From Brevibacillus brevis (lineage in GTDB: Bacteria; Bacillota; Bacilli; Brevibacillales; Brevibacillaceae): a stretch of DNA of 64,000 nucleotides. The first letter of the stretch is position 1; each line of letters opens with the position of its first letter. This document shows, in pieces, positions 44,913 through 54,160 of this stretch. The position numbers and the translations under genes were made by a program. The stretch covers positions 2,119,501 to 2,183,500 of the forward strand of contig NZ_CP041767.1 in assembly GCF_022026395.1 (NCBI RefSeq). Reading direction: 5' to 3'. A model generated the notes under the pieces. That model saw only the letters and a program-made list of their open reading frames with translations, did no database searches and was not told the DNA's origin.

Positions 44913-46295
44913 TTATTCGTGACCTTCGAGATCAGTAATAAGCGTCCATAAAGACATACCTTTGGAAGCCTTGAACAAAAAGGCATGTTTTTCATCCCGC
45001 AGCGGCAGCAGAGCAGCCAATGCCTCTGCTTTGGTCGAGAAATGCAGCTTTTTGCCCGAATAAGCATCATGGAGATGACGTGAATCCTCACCGATTGTCA
45101 CGAGCAGCTCGAAGCGCTCAGCGATGTCTTGAAGCGAGGCTCCGACGCCCGCGTGCATAGCAGCACTTTCTGGACCGAGCTCATACATGTCACCTAGCAC
45201 AACGACTCTCGCGCGCTTAGGGTACAGCTCAGCAAAGGTCCGTACGGCGGCTTCCATGGAAACGGGGCTGGCATTGTACGCATCACTGATATACACAGTA
45301 CCGTGCTTCCCGTTCATTTGCTCAAACCGCATGGCGGAGAGCTGAACGGTGGACAAAGCGTGAACAATTTGCTCCGTATCCATTCCGAGTCTCTTGGCAA
45401 TCGCGACAGCAGGCAGTGCATTCAGGACACTGTGGCGGCCATGCAACGGCAGGAATGCCTCGAAATTCTCCCCGGAGGCTAAGCATACTTTGAAACGAGT
45501 CCCGCTTTCAACCGTTTCGATTTGCTCGGCCCAAATATCCGCCTTCTCATTAACAGAGTAGTACATGATTTCACCCGGATACAGATGGGCTATCATCCGT
45601 AGATACTCCGAATCCTTGTTGAGCAGCACGAGCCCGTCCAGAGCGGTATGAGGAAGCAGCTCTGCCTTTGCGAGAGCAATTTTTTCACGCGTGCCAAAAT
45701 ACTCAATATGAGACTCTCCGATAAATGTAATCACGCTAATATCTGGCTGAACCAGCGATGCGAGCAGATCGATTTCACCGGCGTGGTTCATCCCGAGCTC
45801 CAGTACAGCAGCTTGATGTTTTTCTTCCATCTGCAATAATGACAAAGGTACACCGATGTGGTTGTTGAAGTTTTTATACGTCTTGTATACGGGCGAACGG
45901 CTGGCAAGTACGTGTGCCACGATGTCCTTTACGGTTGTTTTCCCGATACTTCCTGTAATGGCGATGCGAGGGAAAGAAAAGCTTTTCCGATAAGCGGCAG
46001 CCAGCTTTTGAAAGCCACGCAGTGTATCGTTGACGAGAATTAATCCAAAATCGTTTGGCAAGTTCCCAGGAATCTTATCCTGATTCGAAACGAGAGCAGC
46101 TACAGCTCCGTGTTCAGCGGCTTGTAACAAAAAATCATGTCCATCCCGTGCGCCGCCTGTCAGCGCTACAAACAAAGATCCCGCAGTCAGCTCGCGGGTA
46201 TCAAAGTGAACGGATGACAAGGCAAGCCCTGGGGAACCAGCGAGCAAAATCCCTTCTGCGTTGATTGCTGCCTGATCCAGTGCAATTGGTTTCAT
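44913..46295 (-). CDS. murF: UDP-MurNAc-tripeptide--D-Ala-D-Ala ligase
   Basis: The 460-residue Mur ligase adds D-Ala-D-Ala to the cell-wall precursor. It has an N-terminal substrate domain (SVHFDTREL), the ATP loop ITGSIGKTTVKD, the central VLELGMNHAGEI and C-terminal ISDAYNASPVSMEAA. AAAGGAG favours the ATG at 46295; an in-frame GTG at 46301 is slightly closer to the ribosome site. It is on the strand opposite ddl, with which it is often adjacent. Confidence 0.95.
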   Translation of the reverse strand: MKPIALDQAAINAEGILLAGSPGLALSSVHFDTRELTAGSLFVALTGGARDGHDFLLQAAEHGAVAALVSNQDKIPGNLPNDFGLILVNDTLRGFQKLAAAYRKSFSFPRIAITGSIGKTTVKDIVAHVLASRSPVYKTYKNFNNHIGVPLSLLQMEEKHQAAVLELGMNHAGEIDLLASLVQPDISVITFIGESHIEYFGTREKIALAKAELLPHTALDGLVLLNKDSEYLRMIAHLYPGEIMYYSVNEKADIWAEQIETVESGTRFKVCLASGENFEAFLPLHGRHSVLNALPAVAIAKRLGMDTEQIVHALSTVQLSAMRFEQMNGKHGTVYISDAYNASPVSMEAAVRTFAELYPKRARVVVLGDMYELGPESAAMHAGVGASLQDIAERFELLVTIGEDSRHLHDAYSGKKLHFSTKAEALAALLPLRDEKHAFLFKASKGMSLWTLITDLEGHE

Positions 46296-46440
46296 CTGCA
46301 CGAACTCCTTTGATCCGTAGTAACCTCGAAGTCATGCTACCATGCGTTAGGTAGCGCCGCAAGACAAAAGTGAGGGAATGTGATACGATCAATTCTTACA
46401 TACATAACGATCCACATACAAAAAAAGAAAGGAGTCTCCC

Positions 46441-46764
46441 ATGGAAAAAAGTATTTTTACCAAAATCATGGACGGTGAAATTCCTGCTCGTATCGAGTAT
46501 GAGGACGAGCACGTCATTGTCATCCACGATATTGCACCAAAAGCACGCGTTCACTTGTTGATTATCCCGCGTAAGCCGATTCCCACGCTCATGGATGTAA
46601 GCGCCGAGGATCTGACGCTGATCGGGCATATCCATCATGTAGCGCAACTCTTGGCGAAAAAGCTGGAGCTGCCAGGTTTTCGCCTGATTAACAACTGCGG
46701 CAAAGAGGGTGGACAAGAGGTTTTCCACATCCATTATCACCTGTTGTCCGGTTTTTACGAATAA
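46441..46764 (+). CDS. HIT family (histidine triad) nucleotide hydrolase
   Basis: The 107-residue HINT-type protein has the triad HIHYHLLSGF at its end and the starting signature IFTKIMDGEIPARIEYEDEH. It would hydrolyse AMP-linked phosphoramidates. AAAGGAG precedes the ATG. It is divergent from murF and precedes the rpsU promoter. The physiological substrate is unknown. Confidence 0.92.
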   Translation: MEKSIFTKIMDGEIPARIEYEDEHVIVIHDIAPKARVHLLIIPRKPIPTLMDVSAEDLTLIGHIHHVAQLLAKKLELPGFRLINNCGKEGGQEVFHIHYHLLSGFYE

Positions 46765-46778
46765 AATTGAAGTAAAGG

Positions 46779-46808
46779 TTGACCTTCTTTAGTCAATTAT
46801 CCTATAAT
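46779..46808 (+). promoter_or_regulatory. Sigma-A promoter of rpsU-yqeY
   Basis: TTGACC (46779-46784), 18 bases, TATAAT (46803-46808), about 70 bases before rpsU. Confidence 0.8.
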
Positions 46809-46877
46809 GAAGTGTGACAGTCTGTTCGTACGTTCGACTCAGGCGTCCCACGGTTTTAGCGGAGGGAGGGAAGACAA

Positions 46878-47051
46878 ATGGCAGAAATTCGAGTCAAGAA
46901 AAACGAGTCTTTGGATAGCGCACTTCGCCGCTTCAAGCGTGAAAGCGCAAAATCCGGGGTGATGGCGGAACTGCGTAAACGTCGCCACTTTGAGAAGCCT
47001 AGCATTAAGCGCAAGAAGAAATCCGAAGCAGCTCGCAAACGCAAGTTTTAA
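46878..47051 (+). CDS. rpsU: 30S ribosomal protein S21
   Basis: The 57-residue, strongly basic protein reads [20 protein letters not shown] and ends [13 protein letters not shown], the S21 signature and length. GGAGGGAGGG precedes the ATG. It lies 17 bases before yqeY, the conserved pairing in Bacilli. Confidence 0.97.
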
Positions 47052-47068
47052 TTGACGGAGGGCTCATC

Positions 47069-47515
47069 ATGAGTGTAATGGAGCGACTCGATCAAGATAT
47101 GAAGCAAGCAATGAAGGACAGAGCTGCTCTAAAACTCTCTGTTATTCGCATGGTGAAAGCCGCATTAAAGAACGAAGAGATTAACAAGGGCAGACTTTTG
47201 TCTGAAGACGAAGTGCTGACCATCTTGACTCGTGAGTTAAAACAACGCCGTGAATCCCTCCACGAATTTGAGAAGGCAGGCCGCGTGGAACTTGCCTCGA
47301 AAACGCGCGAAGAGATCGACGTGCTCTCCGCTTACTTACCCGCTCAGCTTAGCGAAGACGAAATTCGTGATATCGTTCGGGAAGGTATCGCAGCTACCAA
47401 TGCCTCCTCCAAAAAGGAGATGGGCAAAGTGATGGGTGCGATCATGCCGAAAGTGAAAGGCAGAGCAGACGGAAACCTCGTGCAAAAGATTGTATCTGAG
47501 GAACTACCATCGTAG
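47069..47515 (+). CDS. yqeY: GatB/YqeY domain protein
   Basis: The 148-residue helical protein has the GatB-tail-like YqeY domain: [20 protein letters not shown], then [12 protein letters not shown], then [20 protein letters not shown]. Such domains bind tRNA in GatB; the stand-alone protein may affect tRNA charging, but its role is not established. GGAGGGC precedes the ATG and a terminator follows. Confidence 0.92.
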   Translation: MSVMERLDQDMKQAMKDRAALKLSVIRMVKAALKNEEINKGRLLSEDEVLTILTRELKQRRESLHEFEKAGRVELASKTREEIDVLSAYLPAQLSEDEIRDIVREGIAATNASSKKEMGKVMGAIMPKVKGRADGNLVQKIVSEELPS

Positions 47516-47547
47516 ACGAGAGTAACACCTCATATAGATACGAACAG

Positions 47548-47580
47548 AAAAACTCAACCTGTAAAGGTTGGGTTTTTCTT
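47548..47580 (+). terminator. Terminator after yqeY
   Basis: AAAAACTCAACC (47548-47559) pairs with GGTTGGGTTTTT (47566-47577), with one G-U, and T residues continue. Confidence 0.85.
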
Positions 47581-47680
47581 TTTTTCCAAATGTAAAATAA
47601 ATATGAAACGATTGCCAACCTCTTTCGTATACCTTATTGCACACACGTTGAAGCTGATAGAAGGAAAGGAGGTACATGCA

Positions 47681-49024
47681 ATGAGTGCAACAAGGCTAGT
47701 AAAAAGCCGCGTGCGATTGCTTTTTTCACTTCTTTGCCTGATTATGGGAATGACCATGCTTCTTGCTCCCGCGTCCACAACAGCCAAGACCTATCAAAAA
47801 GCTGTCTGGATTCCAGTAGATAGCACCATCGAGCGAGGGCTGGAGAGCTTTTTACACAGAGCATTTGCTGACGCACAGAAGCAGCAGGCAGACCTTGTTA
47901 TCTTGCATATCAATACGCCAGGTGGAGAAGTTAACGCTGCCGACCAGATTGGGCAGTTGATCCGTCAGGCTCCCATGCATGTGATAGCCTACATTGATAA
48001 TCAGGCTTTTTCAGCGGGAACTTACATCGCCCTGAATGCAAATGAAATTATTATGACTCCAGGTAGTAGCATGGGGGCAGCCGCACCGATTGACATGGCA
48101 GGGAATGCGGCAGACATTAAGTTCATTTCCGGTTGGAGCAATAAAATGAAGGCGGCAGCTGAGCTGAACAATCGCAATCCTGACGTTGCTCGCGCGATGG
48201 TGGAAATCGATACAGAATTCCCGGGATTAAAGCCAAAAGGCACGGTGCTTTCTCTTGATGCCCAACAAGCGAAGCAGTTGGGTTATGCAGATGATGTGGT
48301 GTCCAATAAGGAAGAACTGCTCAAAAAGCTCGGCATTCAGTCAGATTCCCTCCAGGCGATTGAGCCAACTGGTGGAGAACTGGTAGCAAGATGGGTAACG
48401 AGTCCCATTGTGATGAGCCTTTTGCTCATCATTGGTTTGGGAGGAATTGTAGTAGAACTGTTTGCCCCTGGCTTTGGTGTTGCGGGGACGATTTCGCTCT
48501 TCGCGTTTAGTCTGTACTTCTTCGGGCATTATGTAGCGGGATTTGCCAACTGGTTGCACATAGGATTGTTTGTCATCGGAATCTTACTGATGCTTCTGGA
48601 AATTTTTCTTCCGGGCGGCATTGTCGGTGCGATTGGCTTCCTGAGCATTGTGACTGGTCTCGTAATGGCAGCCTACGACACGAAGCAAGGGCTGGCATCC
48701 CTGGGTGTGGCTGCTTTGATCACGGCAATTGTTACGTTCCTGTTAGTGAAGAAATACGGGGTCAAAGGTCTATTCAGCAAGTTTGTCTTGGGTGAGACGC
48801 AAAGCAATGAAGAAGGTTACGTAGCTCCGCGCGATCAGCGTGAGCTGGAAGGAAAATCAGGCATCGCCCTGACACCATTGCGCCCGGCAGGGGTCGTCAA
48901 GGTGGAAGGAAAACGTGTGGATGCTGTATCGGTTGGTGGTTTCATTGAAGCAGGTACCGCCATCACCGTTGTGCAAGTAGAAGGCACGCGTATCGTCGTT
49001 GCCGAACTAGAACAAAAGGAGTGA
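47681..49024 (+). CDS. yqeZ: NfeD family membrane serine protease YqeZ
   Basis: The 447-residue protein has a signal sequence, a ClpP-like protease domain ([20 protein letters not shown], catalytic Ser in [13 protein letters not shown]), four or so membrane segments from about residue 245 to 365, and a C-terminal NfeD OB-fold domain. AAAGGAGGT sets the ATG at 47681. It precedes floA by 7 bases; NfeD-type proteins are regularly paired with flotillin-like proteins at membrane microdomains. Confidence 0.92.
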   Translation: MSATRLVKSRVRLLFSLLCLIMGMTMLLAPASTTAKTYQKAVWIPVDSTIERGLESFLHRAFADAQKQQADLVILHINTPGGEVNAADQIGQLIRQAPMHVIAYIDNQAFSAGTYIALNANEIIMTPGSSMGAAAPIDMAGNAADIKFISGWSNKMKAAAELNNRNPDVARAMVEIDTEFPGLKPKGTVLSLDAQQAKQLGYADDVVSNKEELLKKLGIQSDSLQAIEPTGGELVARWVTSPIVMSLLLIIGLGGIVVELFAPGFGVAGTISLFAFSLYFFGHYVAGFANWLHIGLFVIGILLMLLEIFLPGGIVGAIGFLSIVTGLVMAAYDTKQGLASLGVAALITAIVTFLLVKKYGVKGLFSKFVLGETQSNEEGYVAPRDQRELEGKSGIALTPLRPAGVVKVEGKRVDAVSVGGFIEAGTAITVVQVEGTRIVVAELEQKE

Positions 49025-49031
49025 GCTCTAC

Positions 49032-50036
49032 ATGTTTGAAAGTGGTTTGATTCCCCTTATTTTTATGGTGGCAGTAGCCATCGTTGTACTTTCAGTTTTC
49101 TTCTCATTCGTACCAGTCATGCTCTGGATTTCTGCACTGGCTTCCGGTGTGAATATCGGGATTATTACCCTCGTCGCAATGCGCTTGCGTCGCGTCATAC
49201 CATCCCGTATCGTGAATCCGTTGATTAAAGCGCGTAAAGCGGGCTTGCAGCTGGATACAAATCAATTGGAGAGCCATTATCTCGCAGGCGGTAACGTAGA
49301 CCGTGTAGTAGATGCGCTCGTAGCAGCACAACGCGCAGATATTCCACTTGGCTTCGAACGCGCAGCAGCCATTGATCTGGCAGGTCGTGATGTTTTGGAA
49401 GCGGTACAGATGAGTGTTAACCCAAAAGTGATTGAAACACCTGTGGTAGCAGCCATGGCAAAGGACGGTATCGAGCTGCGCACTCGTGCCAAAGTAACGG
49501 TTCGTGCCAACATCGATCGATTGGTCGGTGGTGCTGGTGAAGAAACAATTATCGCCCGTGTAGGTGAGGGGATCGTATCGACTATTGGTTCGTCAAAAGG
49601 ACATAAGGATGTATTGGAAAATCCGGATCTGATCTCCAAAACGGTATTGAACAAAGGTCTGGATGCCGGAACCGCTTTTGAAATTCTCTCGATTGATATT
49701 GCGGACGTAGATGTAGGGAAGAACATCGGAGCACAATTGCAAACCGACCAAGCAGAAGCAGATAAACGTATTGCCCAAGCGAAAGCGGAAGAGCGTCGTG
49801 CCATGGCGGTAGCCCAAGAGCAGGAAATGATCGCGCGCGTACAAGAAATGAAGGCAAAAGTAGTAGAAGCCGAAGCGCAAGTACCACTCGCTTTGTCCGA
49901 AGCATTGAAAAGCGGCAAAATGGGCGTAATGGATTATTACAACATGCAAAACATTGCTGCTGATACACAAATGCGTCAATCCTTCGGGCATGCAGGTGAC
50001 AAACAAGATCCTGCTACGCCAGACGAGAAAGAATAA
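49032..50036 (+). CDS. floA: Flotillin-like protein FloA
   Basis: The 334-residue membrane-scaffold protein has an N-terminal membrane hairpin ([20 protein letters not shown]), an SPFH-like middle ([20 protein letters not shown]) and a long Ala/Glu-rich coiled coil ([20 protein letters not shown]). It organises functional membrane microdomains in Bacillus. It follows yqeZ directly, as expected. Confidence 0.96.
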   Translation: MFESGLIPLIFMVAVAIVVLSVFFSFVPVMLWISALASGVNIGIITLVAMRLRRVIPSRIVNPLIKARKAGLQLDTNQLESHYLAGGNVDRVVDALVAAQRADIPLGFERAAAIDLAGRDVLEAVQMSVNPKVIETPVVAAMAKDGIELRTRAKVTVRANIDRLVGGAGEETIIARVGEGIVSTIGSSKGHKDVLENPDLISKTVLNKGLDAGTAFEILSIDIADVDVGKNIGAQLQTDQAEADKRIAQAKAEERRAMAVAQEQEMIARVQEMKAKVVEAEAQVPLALSEALKSGKMGVMDYYNMQNIAADTQMRQSFGHAGDKQDPATPDEKE

Positions 50037-50047
50037 GGACGATTGCC

Positions 50048-50551
50048 ATGGAAGATCTTATGGATCTCGTCGCAGATTTACTGGATTTAGTCGAGTGGAT
50101 CATCCCGCTCATCGGCAAGTTCTGGTTTGTCATCCTTGGTTACTTAGGATATAAAGCTCTTGGAAAAACCGGAAAGAAGAAGATGTCTCAAGGCAAGAAA
50201 ATGCCTCCGCTTACCCCGGCTACAACGTCGGATATCCCGAAGGAAACAGAGGATTATGGCAGGGAGACGGTGCGAGCATCCTCCAAATACGAGCCACTTC
50301 AGCAAGAATCGATGGAAGGGATTGGAGTCGAGCAGGAATGGGCATTTTCCAGTCCAGCTCGTGCTTCAACGGGTCCGACCATCACAGTGAAGCAATCGGA
50401 ATCAATGAAGGTTGCTGATTTAGACCGAGCGAAAACACTCACATCAAAACACGGCAATCCCCGTGATGGCATGAAATGGGCGCTCATTTTTGGAGAGCCG
50501 CGCTCAAAGGCTCCGTACGCTAAGCAGGTTCGGCAAAGAAAGATTTTATAA
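50048..50551 (+). CDS. Small single-pass membrane protein downstream of floA
   Basis: The 167-residue protein starts 11 bases after floA, with AAGGAC upstream. It has an acidic N-terminus, one membrane segment (about residues 16-36, LVEWIIPLIGKFWFVILGYL), a Lys-rich stretch and a polar, probably disordered tail. The end, SKHGNPRDGMKWALIFGEPR, looks conserved-like and structured. I do not recognise the family. Its position suggests a role with the flotillin/NfeD pair, which is inference. Confidence 0.65.
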   Translation: MEDLMDLVADLLDLVEWIIPLIGKFWFVILGYLGYKALGKTGKKKMSQGKKMPPLTPATTSDIPKETEDYGRETVRASSKYEPLQQESMEGIGVEQEWAFSSPARASTGPTITVKQSESMKVADLDRAKTLTSKHGNPRDGMKWALIFGEPRSKAPYAKQVRQRKIL

Positions 50552-50564
50552 ATAGTAGCTAGTC

Positions 50565-50595
50565 AAACAGGTGAACTTCGGTTCGCCTGTTTTTC
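50565..50595 (+). terminator. Terminator of the yqeZ-floA operon
   Basis: AAACAGGTGAAC (50565-50576) pairs with GTTCGCCTGTTT (50581-50592), TTCG loop, followed by T. Confidence 0.85.
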
Positions 50596-50723
50596 ATTGA
50601 TTGATACGCAATGTTTTCATGTCGAAATATATCGAATAACTTGTCTTGTTTCTCATATCCTTGTTGACTATCCTGAATGTAATGAAAATTCCTCCAAATA
50701 GAAGAAGGGACAGAGGTCAAGCG

Positions 50724-50894
50724 ATGAATCAACAAATTTTTGAGCAAATGGGGCGGTTTCGTCAAAAAGTGATTCGGCTTGCCATCTTCGAAAACAAATC
50801 AGTATATGAAACAGCGATCGCATGCGGTTGTTCAGCTGAGAAAGTAAAGCGAGTCATGAAAAAATGGAAGGCGCTTACAAAAGAAAGCAAATAA
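50724..50894 (+). CDS. Small helix-turn-helix-like protein
   Basis: The 56-residue protein begins MNQQIFEQMGRFRQKVIRLA and contains SVYETAIACGCSAEKVKRVM, which has the spacing of a helix-turn-helix similar to sigma region 4 or small DNA-binding proteins. AGAGG precedes the ATG at 50724. It stands alone between two terminators. No family is recognised, and DNA binding is only a suggestion. Confidence 0.55.
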   Translation: MNQQIFEQMGRFRQKVIRLAIFENKSVYETAIACGCSAEKVKRVMKKWKALTKESK

Positions 50895-50927
50895 TCAATA
50901 GGTATTGTGGAATGTATTTCAAAGTAT

Positions 50928-50975
50928 GAGTCCTCATCTGCTTGCTAAATCGCGAGCGATGAGGGCTCTTTTTTT
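50928..50975 (+). terminator. Intrinsic terminator
   Basis: GAGTCCTCATC (50928-50938) pairs with GATGAGGGCTC (50958-50968), with a further inner GCTxGC/GCxAGC pairing, followed by seven T. Confidence 0.85.
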
Positions 50976-50990
50976 GTGACTGTTTTTGAT

Positions 50991-51020
50991 GAATGCCACT
51001 TTATGCTCGCGCATACGCAT
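50991..51020 (+). promoter_or_regulatory. Possible sigma-E sporulation promoter before yqfC
   Basis: GAATGCC (50991-50997), 14 bases, CATACGCAT (51012-51020) partly matches the sigma-E pattern; yqfCD is sigma-E dependent in Bacillus subtilis. The -35 match is weak. Confidence 0.35.
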
Positions 51021-51101
51021 AGATAAGAATGGTTTTGCACCTGCAAACAGATGAGATCGTCATATTCGCCAATATATAGAACGAGAAGGGGGGGCTAATC
51101 C

Positions 51102-51398
51102 ATGAAGCGTTGGAGCCGCCGTCTGCGCCAGCTGGCCGGAGGGGTGTTGGATCTGCCGCAAGATGTAGTCCTGGAAGTCCCGCGCATCACGATGATCGGT
51201 CATTTGCAAATGTATATAGAGAATCATCGAGGAGTCTTGCATTTTAGCGAAAAAGAGCTTCGTCTGTTGTTGACGAACGGTCAAATGATTGTTTCAGGTG
51301 AACAGCTTGTCATCCGAGCGATTTTGCCTGAGGAGGTTCTGTTAGAAGGCAGAATCGGTGGTGTGAAATTTTTGGAGACAGGACCACAGAGCTCGTAA
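51102..51398 (+). CDS. yqfC: Sporulation protein YqfC
   Basis: The 98-residue protein matches the YabP/YqfC fold: LDLPQDVVLEVPRITMIGHL, then NHRGVLHFSEKELRL, then IRAILPEEVLLEGRIGGVKF. It is required in the mother cell in Bacillus. AAGGGGGG precedes the ATG. It is followed by yqfD after 27 bases. Confidence 0.9.
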   Translation: MKRWSRRLRQLAGGVLDLPQDVVLEVPRITMIGHLQMYIENHRGVLHFSEKELRLLLTNGQMIVSGEQLVIRAILPEEVLLEGRIGGVKFLETGPQSS

Positions 51399-51425
51399 TC
51401 TTGGTAAAGGTAGGGGGCGGCACGT

Positions 51426-52610
51426 ATGCGGTATGGAATCAAGGAGTGGGTGGATGGACATGTAACCATTACCGTTCGGGGAAAACGGTTTGAGCGGATG
51501 CTGAATATGGCCGTACGGGATGGAATTCGAATCTGGAATATTCGCAGGGTAGGAGAAGAGGTGACTCGCTGCGATATTTTGATTCGGGATTATTTTCGTT
51601 TACGTCCGCTTTTAAAAGAGACAGGCTGTCGCAGTCACGTGGAGGCAAGAGACGGGCTGCCTTTCTGGCTGCTGCGTGTACGTAGACGATCTGGATTGGC
51701 AATTGGGGCTGCCCTTTTTTTCATTGGATTGTACATGCTCTCCTCCTTTGTCTGGAGTGTTGAAGTGAGCGGGACGAAAATGGTTGATCCGCGACGAGTG
51801 ATTCAAGCTGCCGAACAAGTGGGGATTAAAGAAGGGGCATGGAAGGTCAAACTAAAAGAACCGTTGGTATTGCAAAAAGAGCTGTTGAGTCTGCTGCCGG
51901 AAGCGTCCTGGGTTGGAATTGAGATTCAAGGAACCAAGGTCATGCTTCAAGTGGTTGAAAAAGAGGCTCCCGTAAAGCCGCTTGCAACAGGTCCTCGTCA
52001 TCTTGTAGCGAAAAAGAGGGCTGTCGTCCATAAAATTCTCCCAGAGGTTGGTCGCAGTCAGGTTGTGAGCAATCAATTGGTAGAAAAAGGCCAAGTTCTC
52101 ATTTCCGGGATCATTGGCAATGATACCCGACAACAAGCCGTATCAGCGCGAGGCAAGGTGCAAGGGGAAGTGTGGTATATGAGCAACACATCTGTCCCGC
52201 TAAAACAAACGATGCACCGTTTGACGGGAGAAAAGCTGCAGCATCAATACCTGCTCGTAGGACCCTATGCGGTATACGTGTGGCCATTTGAAAAACAGTC
52301 CTTTGCACAAGCCGAAATGGCAGAACAACGGTATTTGCCCTCGTATGCGGGATATACTTCACCACTTGGCTGGAAGACAGTAACGTACGCGCAAACAGAA
52401 CCCGTTCAAACAGAAATGAGCGTGGAGGAAGCGACGGAACTGGCTAAAAAATTCGCCAGGGAGGATATCTTGAAAAAAGCTGGAAAAGATGCGTTCATTC
52501 AGGACGAAAAAGTTTTGCACGTCACAACAGAGAATGGTAAAGTTTACGTAAGCATTCATTTTTCCGTCATTGAAGATATTGCCATTGAACAGCCTCTCGT
52601 TGGGCAGTGA
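51426..52610 (+). CDS. yqfD: Sporulation protein YqfD
   Basis: The 394-residue membrane-anchored protein has a cytoplasmic N-terminus, one membrane helix (about residues 92-110, SGLAIGAALFFIGLYMLSSF) and a large outside region with a POTRA-like part (VSGTKMVDPRRVIQAAEQVG). It matches YqfD in length and place. It acts with YqfC in sporulation; the biochemical role is unknown. Confidence 0.9.
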   Translation: MRYGIKEWVDGHVTITVRGKRFERMLNMAVRDGIRIWNIRRVGEEVTRCDILIRDYFRLRPLLKETGCRSHVEARDGLPFWLLRVRRRSGLAIGAALFFIGLYMLSSFVWSVEVSGTKMVDPRRVIQAAEQVGIKEGAWKVKLKEPLVLQKELLSLLPEASWVGIEIQGTKVMLQVVEKEAPVKPLATGPRHLVAKKRAVVHKILPEVGRSQVVSNQLVEKGQVLISGIIGNDTRQQAVSARGKVQGEVWYMSNTSVPLKQTMHRLTGEKLQHQYLLVGPYAVYVWPFEKQSFAQAEMAEQRYLPSYAGYTSPLGWKTVTYAQTEPVQTEMSVEEATELAKKFAREDILKKAGKDAFIQDEKVLHVTTENGKVYVSIHFSVIEDIAIEQPLVGQ

Positions 52611-52666
52611 GGGATGGCAAGCAAATGACGCATTGCTGATTACCGTTGCAAGGAGATGGAAGCCTG

Positions 52667-53638
52667 TTGCACGTACAAGATGAGGTAAGAATCCCGTTTT
52701 CAGACGCATCTGAGGCCTTGCTGTTGTTCGGACCACATGACGCGTACCTAACACTGATCGAGCAAAGAAGTTCCGCCAAAATTATGACCCGAGAAGGCGA
52801 ACTGGTTATTAGCGGGGATAAGCCGGAAGTGGACAAACTGACAGCGTTGATTGAAACTCTGCTACAGTTGATTCGCAGAGGGATTGCCCTGTCCGAGCGA
52901 GACATCTCTTATGCGATGTCGTTGATTGAACGGGGAGAAGGTGCCCAACTGCTCGATGTGTATGATGAAGAAGTCGCTCGTACCCAACGTGGCAAAGTAA
53001 TCAGGGCAAAGACTTTGGGCCAGCGTCACTACTTGTCTGCGATCAAGAAGCATGACATTGTGTTTGGAATTGGACCAGCTGGTACCGGAAAAACGTATTT
53101 GGCTGTTGTCACAGCAGTAAATGCGTTGAAAAATGGGCGTGTCAAACGGATCGTTCTTACCAGACCGGCCGTAGAAGCGGGGGAGAGCCTTGGATTTTTG
53201 CCAGGAGATTTGCAGGAAAAAGTAGACCCTTACCTGCGTCCGCTCTATGATGCCTTGTACGACATGCTGGGCAACGAACAAGTCGCCAAAATGATGGAAC
53301 GCGGACTCATAGAGGTTGCACCTTTGGCGTACATGCGTGGTCGTACGCTCGAAGATTCCTTCGTTATTTTGGATGAAGCCCAGAACACGACTCCCGAGCA
53401 AATGAAAATGTTTTTGACCAGGCTTGGCTTTGGTTCCAAAATGGTCATTACGGGTGATGTGACCCAGGTGGATTTGCCAAAAGGCAAGAAATCCGGATTG
53501 CGCGAAGCACAGCGCATCTTAAGTCCGATTTCAGATGTAGCCTTTATTCATTTCCAAGAGGGAGACGTCGTTCGCCACAGTCTGGTACAAAAAATCATTG
53601 CTGCATATGCCAAGGAAGAAGTAGAACACGGCTATTAA
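52667..53638 (+). CDS. phoH: PhoH family ATPase, TTG start
   Basis: The 323-residue protein has the P-loop GIGPAGTGKTYLAV, RIVLTRPAVEAGE, the DEAQNTT Walker B and VITGDVTQVDLPKGKKSGL. PhoH proteins are putative RNA-related ATPases or helicases. AAGGAGAT at 52650-52657 is 9 bases before the TTG at 52667; the earlier TTG at 52646 has no site. The gene next door is ybeY, not pgpH as in Bacillus. Confidence 0.93.
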   Translation: MHVQDEVRIPFSDASEALLLFGPHDAYLTLIEQRSSAKIMTREGELVISGDKPEVDKLTALIETLLQLIRRGIALSERDISYAMSLIERGEGAQLLDVYDEEVARTQRGKVIRAKTLGQRHYLSAIKKHDIVFGIGPAGTGKTYLAVVTAVNALKNGRVKRIVLTRPAVEAGESLGFLPGDLQEKVDPYLRPLYDALYDMLGNEQVAKMMERGLIEVAPLAYMRGRTLEDSFVILDEAQNTTPEQMKMFLTRLGFGSKMVITGDVTQVDLPKGKKSGLREAQRILSPISDVAFIHFQEGDVVRHSLVQKIIAAYAKEEVEHGY

Positions 53639-53671
53639 TAAATGGCGTCACAAAAAGGAGATCGTTTACCT

Positions 53672-54151
53672 GTGTTATCTGTAGAAATCCTTCATGAAGA
53701 AATCGATGCGATCGATGAGAATTTGCAAAACCTGCTCGTCCGTTGCCTGGAAACAGCGGCAAAGCTGGAAGACGTACAAGGAGAAGTAGTTGTCACGCTG
53801 GTGAACAACGAGCGCATCCACGAGTTGAATCGCGATTATCGTGGCGTTGATCGGCCTACGGATGTTCTGTCCTTTGCGATGAACGAACCGGGTGAAGGAG
53901 AAATGGAAATCTTCATCGATGAGGAGGAGGCCAGCGAGTTTCCGAATATGCTTGGAGATATCATTATCTCGGTGCCAAAAGCACATGAGCAGGCCGAAGA
54001 CTATGGCCATTCATTCGAACGCGAACTCGGATTTCTCACGGTTCATGGTTTTCTTCACCTTCTGGGTTATGATCATGGAACACCAGAAGAAGAGAAGGAA
54101 ATGTTTTCACGTCAAGAAAAGGTGCTGGAACAAATCGGCTTGACGAGGTAG
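53672..54151 (+). CDS. ybeY: Endoribonuclease YbeY, GTG start
   Basis: The 159-residue RNA maturation enzyme has the zinc motif HGFLHLLGYDH and the substrate region LNRDYRGVDRPTDVLSFAM. AAAGGAGAT at 53655-53663 fits the GTG at 53672; the ATG at 53642 has no ribosome site and would add ten unusual residues. It acts in 16S rRNA 3' processing and ribosome quality control. Confidence 0.93.
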   Translation: MLSVEILHEEIDAIDENLQNLLVRCLETAAKLEDVQGEVVVTLVNNERIHELNRDYRGVDRPTDVLSFAMNEPGEGEMEIFIDEEEASEFPNMLGDIIISVPKAHEQAEDYGHSFERELGFLTVHGFLHLLGYDHGTPEEEKEMFSRQEKVLEQIGLTR

Positions 54152-54160
54152 GAGATTACG

